A stretch of DNA of 20,995 nucleotides from Methanobacteriota archaeon (GTDB taxonomy: Archaea; Thermoplasmatota; Poseidoniia; Poseidoniales; Poseidoniaceae), in the NCBI GenBank assembly GCA_011525095.1, contig WTIV01000166.1, positions 1 to 20,995 on the forward strand. The letters run 5' to 3'. The notes beneath the pieces are model-generated. The model ran no database searches. It saw only the letters and a list, made by a program, of their open reading frames with translations, and was not told the DNA's origin. Positions 16,730 to 20,995 of this stretch are shown one piece after another (position 1 is the first letter of the stretch; every line of letters begins with the position of its first letter). Position numbers and translations under genes: made by a program.

Positions 16730-16984
16730 TCAATCATTTAGATGATTGATCGATGTAACGGCTCTGCTGCCGTCGATTATTCCTGCAAGCGCATTCAAAC
16801 TTACAATCAATTGGACGTATGTCTGACCGTCGCTTGTTACATATGTGGCACAATCTTGGAACGAACTTGTGTTAATTGACAACTTGACAGCTCTTCCGGC
16901 GTTGGACTTTCGTGCAAATCCAACTAGTGTGCTGTTAGCGCTTTGTTCGTTTTCAGGCTGGGTATTTTTTTGTGTTTTAGGCAT
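16730..16984 (-). CDS. Small protein of unknown function (84 aa)
   Basis: A small gene starting at ATG 16984 with GGAG about 10 nt upstream. The first 25 residues are polar and Gln/Asn-rich. The rest looks like a compact alpha/beta domain with VGFARKSNAGRAVKLSI, then YVTSDGQTYVQLIVSLNAL and a closing IIDGSRAVTSINHL. There is no signal peptide or membrane helix, so it is probably cytosolic. The alternating hydrophobic strands and basic residues could suit a nucleic-acid-binding or protein-interaction role, but I do not recognise the family. Support for its being real is the good ribosome-binding site, the protein-like composition, the 3' hairpin, and no competing gene on the other strand. Confidence 0.65.
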   Translation of the reverse strand: MPKTQKNTQPENEQSANSTLVGFARKSNAGRAVKLSINTSSFQDCATYVTSDGQTYVQLIVSLNALAGIIDGSRAVTSINHLND

Positions 16985-17102
16985 TTATTTTTCAACTCCT
17001 GGAACTTCTTGGTTTTCGCTGCGTCGTTCCTACCGCAACAATCTCAACTTTACTGCCACAAGGCCATTTCAATTTCCAAGAGAGGTTCCCTAAAAGTAAA
17101 TC

Positions 17103-17138
17103 TAGACGGCGATACGAAGTTTAGACGAAGATACTGAG
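17103..17138. repeat. Imperfect tandem repeat upstream of the epimerase
   Basis: TAGACGGCGATACGAAG at 17103-17119 and TAGACGAAGATACTGAG at 17122-17138 match at 13 of 17 positions with a 19-nt period. They lie directly upstream of the likely TATA region of the epimerase gene and could be binding sites for an activator. Confidence 0.4.
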
Positions 17139-17144
17139 AGTTAA

Positions 17145-17168
17145 AACGGGTGAATAACAGCGCCCGTT
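17145..17168. promoter_or_regulatory. Inverted repeat next to the epimerase start
   Basis: AACGGGTG at 17145-17152 and CGCCCGTT at 17161-17168 form an eight-pair palindrome (one G-T) with an 8-nt spacer, ending one base before the ATG at 17170. A TATA-like GTTAAAA at 17140-17146 overlaps its left arm. The placement over the core promoter suggests a repressor operator; if transcribed, it would be a hairpin at the start codon. Confidence 0.4.
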
Positions 17169-17169
17169 C

Positions 17170-18114
17170 ATGCGAGCATTGGTTACTGGAGGTGCGGGTT
17201 TCATTGGCTCCCACTTAGTTGATAGGTTGGTATCCCAGGGCGATGAGGTATTGGTAGTTGACAATCTCTCTTCAGGTGTACTGGGTTTCATACAATCCCA
17301 TATTGACTCAGGTGCCGTAAAATTTCACAATCTTGACTTGAAAGATTTGGACTCATTGAAGCCGTTGATGAATGGTGTGGATATGGTTTACCATCTAGCA
17401 GCTAACCCCGACATTAGGCTTGGTACTAGAATAACCGATACCGACCTCAAAGAGGGTACAATTGCAACCTATAACGTTCTAGAATCAATGCGCTTAGCGG
17501 GTGTTGGAAAGATTGCATTCGCATCATCATCAGTAGTTTATGGAGAAAATGCACCTATGCCTACTCCTGAGGACCACGGTCCATGCCTTCCAATTTCTCT
17601 TTACGGAGCTTCTAAACAAGCGGGTGAAGGTCTGATTGGAGCATGGGTTGGCACATTCGGTCTTCAAGCATGGATATTCAGATTCGCTAATATCATTGGA
17701 GAGAGAGGAACTCACGGAGTAATATTCGACTTTATTCACAAACTAAAAGCAGACCCTGGCAGGCTGGAAGTATTGGGCAACGGATTACAAGAAAAGTCCT
17801 ACATGGAAGTTGGTGATTGTGTCGATGCAATACTACACGTGATTGCAAATACAAACGAACCGATTAATCTCTACAATCTAGGCTCTAATGACACCTGCAG
17901 CGTTAGAAATATTGCAGCAATTGTAGTTCGTGAGACCGGATGCCACGACGCCAGTATTGAGTATACCGGGGGAGACCGTGGCTGGGCGGGAGATATTCCA
18001 AAAGCGATGTTATCGATTAATCGACTGAAGGAATTAGGTTTCAACGTCAACTATGATAGTGAGGAGGCAGTGGCGTACACTGCGAGAGTCCTAATCAAGG
18101 AGATAATGGGGTGA
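17170..18114 (+). CDS. NAD-dependent nucleotide-sugar epimerase/dehydratase
   Basis: A 314-residue extended short-chain dehydrogenase of the UDP-glucose 4-epimerase (GalE-like) type. The Rossmann motif VTGGAGFIGSHLVDRL lies at 5-20, followed by VVDNLSSG. The NAD-site motif HLAANPD comes next, then SSSVVYG with the active-site Ser. The catalytic YGASK is at about 155-159, followed by FRFANIIGERG. Length and motif set fit enzymes acting on UDP- or CDP-linked sugars; the exact substrate cannot be assigned. It would supply sugars for the glycosyltransferases nearby or for surface polysaccharide. ATG 17170 begins directly with the Rossmann strand, so the start is secure. The next gene follows after 4 nt, making this the probable first gene of a four-gene unit. 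Confidence 0.9.
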   Translation: MRALVTGGAGFIGSHLVDRLVSQGDEVLVVDNLSSGVLGFIQSHIDSGAVKFHNLDLKDLDSLKPLMNGVDMVYHLAANPDIRLGTRITDTDLKEGTIATYNVLESMRLAGVGKIAFASSSVVYGENAPMPTPEDHGPCLPISLYGASKQAGEGLIGAWVGTFGLQAWIFRFANIIGERGTHGVIFDFIHKLKADPGRLEVLGNGLQEKSYMEVGDCVDAILHVIANTNEPINLYNLGSNDTCSVRNIAAIVVRETGCHDASIEYTGGDRGWAGDIPKAMLSINRLKELGFNVNYDSEEAVAYTARVLIKEIMG

Positions 18115-18118
18115 TTCC

Positions 18119-18772
18119 ATGATAAGAAGAAATACTTCAGATGAAGCGGGTGCAAGGTCAGATGGTTTGATGATTGTTTCAGTGATATTCATTGCAGCAT
18201 TCACACTTATTGCATTCACAACAAATCCTGTTTACACAGGTATCGATGTTGGAGACCGTGTTCCTGAACTAAAAGGAAAAATGACCACAGATGGAGTTAC
18301 ATGGGTTGACTTTGACCTTGCTGACTACTATGATGAAATGTGGGCTGAAGGAGATGAAGGTACTTGGACAATGATTGAATTCATGGATACTAATTGTGGT
18401 GCTTGTGTTAAATCCGCTCCTGATATTACGGATATGCAACAGATGTGGCTTGGGGATAATCCACAGTATCCCCTTGCAGAAAACCTCACCGTAGAGTTTG
18501 TAGCGATCTCAATCTCACTTTGGACAGAAGATACTCCTGGAAAGTCGTATGGCAGAGATGAAATTGTCACATTCAAGGACGAGTACAGTCATACATTTGG
18601 ATACGTAGACATGCAGGACAACTCACATCAAGACGAATGGGGCAACTTCGGTACTCCAACTTACTTCTTGGTTAATCCAAACGGGATTATTGAATTCGCA
18701 ACTCCAAGTGCAGATTACGGTTACTCAATCTGGGATGCTATGCAAGAAAAGATTCCAAGAGGTGATCAGTAA
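18119..18772 (+). CDS. Membrane-anchored thioredoxin-like protein (CGAC)
   Basis: The 217-residue protein has one N-terminal hydrophobic segment at about 17-35 (signal anchor). An external TlpA/thioredoxin-like domain follows, with the redox motif TNCGACVKSAP (C93/C96), and the cis-Pro loop FGTPTYFLVNPNG with P180 followed by a beta strand. An insertion of about 60 residues between these elements carries the central strand FVAISISLW. It is likely an extracytoplasmic thiol oxidoreductase. The start codon overlap of the following VKOR gene (TAATG, one shared base) implies translational coupling. I infer that the two are redox partners, in the same way as DsbA with DsbB/VKOR. Confidence 0.85.
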   Translation: MIRRNTSDEAGARSDGLMIVSVIFIAAFTLIAFTTNPVYTGIDVGDRVPELKGKMTTDGVTWVDFDLADYYDEMWAEGDEGTWTMIEFMDTNCGACVKSAPDITDMQQMWLGDNPQYPLAENLTVEFVAISISLWTEDTPGKSYGRDEIVTFKDEYSHTFGYVDMQDNSHQDEWGNFGTPTYFLVNPNGIIEFATPSADYGYSIWDAMQEKIPRGDQ

Positions 18773-19473
18773 TGGTGGCAGGATTAGAGTGCTTCGACAC
18801 CAACTTAATTCCTCATATCGGAATCTTCGCACTCGGTGTGGCCATGTTTACACCACTTGGTGCTACGTTGGCATTACCAGCATTAAAGTCAAAATGGGAA
18901 TCTTTGGACACAAAACTAGGTCAATCGTTTGCAGGATTGTTACTAATTTGCCTTAGTGGTTTCACAGTATCAGCCCACACACTATGGATGCACAACAAGG
19001 CTCAGGAAATGGGTGGTGGTTCATTCTGCAGTGCAGGTACTGTTTGTGATTGTGCAAGCGTCATTGGAAATGCTGATTGGAATACAGTGCCATATCTGGG
19101 ATTGCCTTGGGGTCTTGCGGGAATGCTAGTTTTCGCTCTGTTCATGTGGGCTATTATCACAATGGCAAAGGAACCAACCGCAGAATGGGTTCTAAACAAC
19201 ATAAAAATTGGGACCAATGTAGGAATACTCGGAATATTTGTTATCCTGTACTTGATGTATGCAGAATTCAAAATCGGTAAGATTTGTCAATTTTGTACTT
19301 TAGCCCACATAGCACACGTTGGTGCAACAATTGGTTTCTTCAGACTTGCAAACATGTATGGAACATCTGACTGGGCGAGCATTAGCTCGGTTAAACCCGT
19401 AGATGTAGTTGCAAAAGAGCGTAGAAAGCGCGGTGGATATGTCGCTCCTACACAAAGCAATGAGGAGGAATGA
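18772..19473 (+). CDS. VKOR-family thiol oxidase (DsbB-like)
   Basis: This integral membrane protein of 233 residues has about five helices. An external loop carries C86 and C94 with the family's C-x7-C spacing, plus an extra C92. It is followed by the VKOR signature VPYLGLPWGLAGML. The quinone-proximal redox pair C172/C175 sits in KICQFCTLAH at the start of the last helix. VKOR homologues pass electrons from a partner thioredoxin-fold protein to quinone and so drive disulphide formation outside the cell membrane. The gene starts in the stop codon of the CGAC thioredoxin-like gene, which is its likely partner. The tail is basic and cytosolic. An additional helix precedes the core relative to minimal VKOR proteins. 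Confidence 0.9.
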   Translation: MVAGLECFDTNLIPHIGIFALGVAMFTPLGATLALPALKSKWESLDTKLGQSFAGLLLICLSGFTVSAHTLWMHNKAQEMGGGSFCSAGTVCDCASVIGNADWNTVPYLGLPWGLAGMLVFALFMWAIITMAKEPTAEWVLNNIKIGTNVGILGIFVILYLMYAEFKIGKICQFCTLAHIAHVGATIGFFRLANMYGTSDWASISSVKPVDVVAKERRKRGGYVAPTQSNEEE

Positions 19474-19491
19474 TTTCTGAGCGAGAGCAGA

Positions 19492-20034
19492 TTGTGGGGG
19501 GTTTTCACAATCGTCTGCCTGGTATCGTTGCTAGGCCTAATGGAATATCAAGGGCTAATCAATCTAATTGCAGATGAAGAAGTAAAGGAAGTGGAAGGTC
19601 AATCAGAAACGGCGCAACCTCTTGCAAGTACAGCTGATGAAATGCATCCATTTGGGGAGTATTGCCTCGACAGTCACAACTCTATCGCAATGCACATTCA
19701 TCCTAACTTAACAATAATTATTGACGGCGAACAGGTTGAAATCCCAGAGAACGCAGGGATTTACACTGAAACTTGCCCAAACGCCATGCACATGACTCAC
19801 ACTCACGACAACTCTGGTAAGTTACATGTTGAAAATTACACCAGTGAAGAAGTACCTCTGGAGGTATTCTTCGATGTCTGGGGCAAACATTTTGATGAAA
19901 CTGGAATCTTTGACCACAGAGGTGGCATCGTAGAGATGACAGTAAATGGGACAATCAGCCAGGATTACCAAAATCTTATTCTTGAAGATAAGCAGAATAT
20001 CGTGATTGTTTACACTTCTACTCAAGGAGAATAA
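19492..20034 (+). CDS. Anchored His/Met/Cys-rich extracytoplasmic protein
   Basis: The first usual start is TTG 19492, 18 nt after the VKOR stop; a CTG at 19477 is an alternative. The resulting 180 residues begin with a hydrophobic anchor (WGVFTIVCLVSLLGLM). An acidic linker follows, then a domain dense in His, Met and Cys: MHPFGEYC, MHIHPNLTIIIDGE, ETCPNAMHMTHTHD and GKLHVENYT. Candidate ligands are H52, C58, H62, H68, H70, C95, H100, H103, H105 and H112. After this comes PLEVFFDVWGKHF and a beta-rich end. The pattern resembles a conserved family of uncharacterised His-rich proteins in marine archaea and bacteria; I recall the pattern but cannot name a database family. I infer transition-metal binding on the outer face. 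It is in the same transcription unit as VKOR. Confidence 0.75.
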   Translation: MWGVFTIVCLVSLLGLMEYQGLINLIADEEVKEVEGQSETAQPLASTADEMHPFGEYCLDSHNSIAMHIHPNLTIIIDGEQVEIPENAGIYTETCPNAMHMTHTHDNSGKLHVENYTSEEVPLEVFFDVWGKHFDETGIFDHRGGIVEMTVNGTISQDYQNLILEDKQNIVIVYTSTQGE

Positions 20035-20342
20035 ATTCCATCGAAGTAGAGAGCGTCAGTGTTGGTACTTACAGGCTCTATTCTGTGGACTGTAACGTCA
20101 ACTCTTTCACTTGTTTGATACATCTTCCTTAATTCTGCTAGTAAGTGTTGATGAACATCGCTGATGTCATCAGCGTTGATCATCGAGAGGTGTCTGTTGA
20201 GATCACCTCCAACCTCGACGGTATATTCTACCATCCAAGATTTAACACTCCTCTCCTCCCATTCTTCGGAGGCGTCGTGTGTGGGCTCCATGAGTTTACA
20301 TTCTGCTCCAGCCTTATCAAAGATTTGGTAGTAATGCATCAT
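20022..20342 (-). CDS. Hypothetical protein (106 aa)
   Basis: A soluble protein of 106 residues (105 if the second ATG at 20339 is used) with no signal peptide or membrane helix. It contains likely strands (SWMVEYTVEV, RVDVTVHRIEPV) around a helix rich in charged residues (DDISDVHQHLLAELRKMY), suggesting a small alpha/beta fold. No family is recognised. A TATA-like box 20-23 nt upstream supports expression. The 3' end overlaps the convergent His-rich gene by 13 nt. It could be a shadow, but the composition is protein-like and no gene competes on the other strand. Confidence 0.6.
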   Translation of the reverse strand: MMHYYQIFDKAGAECKLMEPTHDASEEWEERSVKSWMVEYTVEVGGDLNRHLSMINADDISDVHQHLLAELRKMYQTSERVDVTVHRIEPVSTNTDALYFDGIYSP

Positions 20343-20357
20343 TTCGGTCGAAAAATG

Positions 20358-20366
20358 GATATATTT
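20358..20366 (-). promoter_or_regulatory. TATA-like box for the 106-residue gene
   Basis: On the minus strand the sequence AAAATATAT is centred 20-23 nt upstream of the paired ATG codons at 20342 and 20339, compatible with leaderless transcription. Confidence 0.45.
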
Positions 20367-20399
20367 TACTGATTACGACTGAAAAATGGAAGTTAATTC

Positions 20400-20995
20400 C
20401 TATTCTTCTTCCGTAGTAGGGGATATTTTGCTGGGCATAAATACTAACAAAGCACCAACAAACGAGCAAACAAGTAAAATAAAGAACAAATTGTTATCTT
20501 CGTTTGAGTCATATTCGATGTTTGAAATCTGTACTACACCGTACGGGGAACCGCCTTCAACTGGCTCATGAATCATTACTAGCGACCAAGTTTTAGGCAG
20601 TTCTAAATTGCCGAATTCTGAAATGTTATCATTTGAGTCAACAACTCGCATGCCTACTAAAACACGGTCTCTTGTTTCCTCACCAGGATTGTCAGCATCT
20701 TTTGGCACTGGCTTTTCATGCTCCAAAATCATCAAAGTTATTTGGCCATATTCTGGAGTAGGAATTTCTATTTCACCATTAACCAACTTAAGTGCCAAAT
20801 CTTCGGGGGCCATACGATTGTTTTCTTGAGTTAGAATTCGACTTTGTACATCGCACCAAGCATCATAACCTTCAGCAGTCTTGACCCCACCAACGAAAAA
20901 GGTCGGATCCCCATATTCTGTCAGGGCAGTCTGCTTTTGATAATCAAGTCTAGTCAGGCTGGCGTCACTCACGAATTCATCTGTGACATGTATAC
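20400..20995 (-). CDS. C-terminally anchored extracytoplasmic protein, 5'-truncated
   Basis: The frame is open to the right edge of the window; the GTG at 20972 is probably internal, so the N-terminus lies outside. The visible 198 residues are mostly polar and acidic with scattered beta-type segments (YGQITLMILEHEKP, DRVLVGMRVVDSN, TWSLVMIHEPV). They end in one transmembrane helix (NLFFILLVCSFVGALLVFM) and a short tail with three Glu. This topology, outside domain plus C-terminal anchor, is the same as in the giant surface protein at 7612. No catalytic motif is seen and I do not recognise the family. Confidence 0.7.
   Translation of the reverse strand, partial: IHVTDEFVSDASLTRLDYQKQTALTEYGDPTFFVGGVKTAEGYDAWCDVQSRILTQENNRMAPEDLALKLVNGEIEIPTPEYGQITLMILEHEKPVPKDADNPGEETRDRVLVGMRVVDSNDNISEFGNLELPKTWSLVMIHEPVEGGSPYGVVQISNIEYDSNEDNNLFFILLVCSFVGALLVFMPSKISPTTEEE

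Noticed and set aside
20350..20390. Two copies of GAAAAATGGA 31 nt apart
   Set aside because: They are too short and AT-rich to call a repeat element; one overlaps the TATA region. Kept only as a note.
1..20995. Searched for CRISPR arrays, insertion sequences, phage genes, toxin-antitoxin pairs and integration next to the tRNA
   Set aside because: No regularly spaced repeats, transposase or integrase motifs, or duplicated tRNA 3' end were seen.

Overview
The window looks like ordinary chromosomal DNA from an archaeon, most likely a marine planktonic euryarchaeon of the Marine Group II / Poseidoniales type. That placement is inferred. It rests on an archaeal-type asparaginyl-tRNA synthetase, an archaeal-type RNase P RNA, TATA-like boxes 20-30 nt upstream of several starts (often leaderless), dolichol-phosphate-type GT2 glycosyltransferases, very tight gene packing with overlapping convergent 3' ends, and a very large secreted beta-rich protein with a C-terminal membrane anchor. 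I saw no mobile element, CRISPR array, phage gene or replication origin.

Left part (1-4292): a 5'-truncated coiled-coil membrane protein on the + strand meets a leftward pair (GT2 glycosyltransferase, then a single-domain parvulin). Divergent from these is a rightward set: a thioredoxin-fold lipoprotein, a GT2-like protein that has lost the catalytic acidic motif but keeps a two-helix membrane anchor, and a HAD phosphatase.

Middle (4282-7536): housekeeping genes. These are asnS (-), a carbamate kinase (+), tRNA-Lys(CUU) (+) and rpiA (-).

Centre (7612-16984): a 1600-residue surface protein, then the RNase P RNA on the same strand. Facing them is a leftward GT2 glycosyltransferase plus RND/MMPL exporter pair, preceded by a small orphan gene of 84 residues.

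Right part (17170-20995): a rightward four-gene set of nucleotide-sugar epimerase, membrane-anchored thioredoxin-like protein, VKOR-type thiol oxidase and a His/Met/Cys-rich anchored protein. It ends against two leftward genes of unknown function, the last truncated by the window edge.

Much of the window appears to serve the cell envelope: three GT2-fold proteins, a sugar epimerase, an RND exporter, a giant surface protein, and an extracytoplasmic thiol-oxidation module whose likely clients (secreted proteins with closely paired cysteines) lie in the same window. The most interesting observations are the VKOR/thioredoxin/His-rich operon and the apparent pseudo-glycosyltransferase. Apart from the RNase P RNA there is no gene-free stretch longer than 300 bases.
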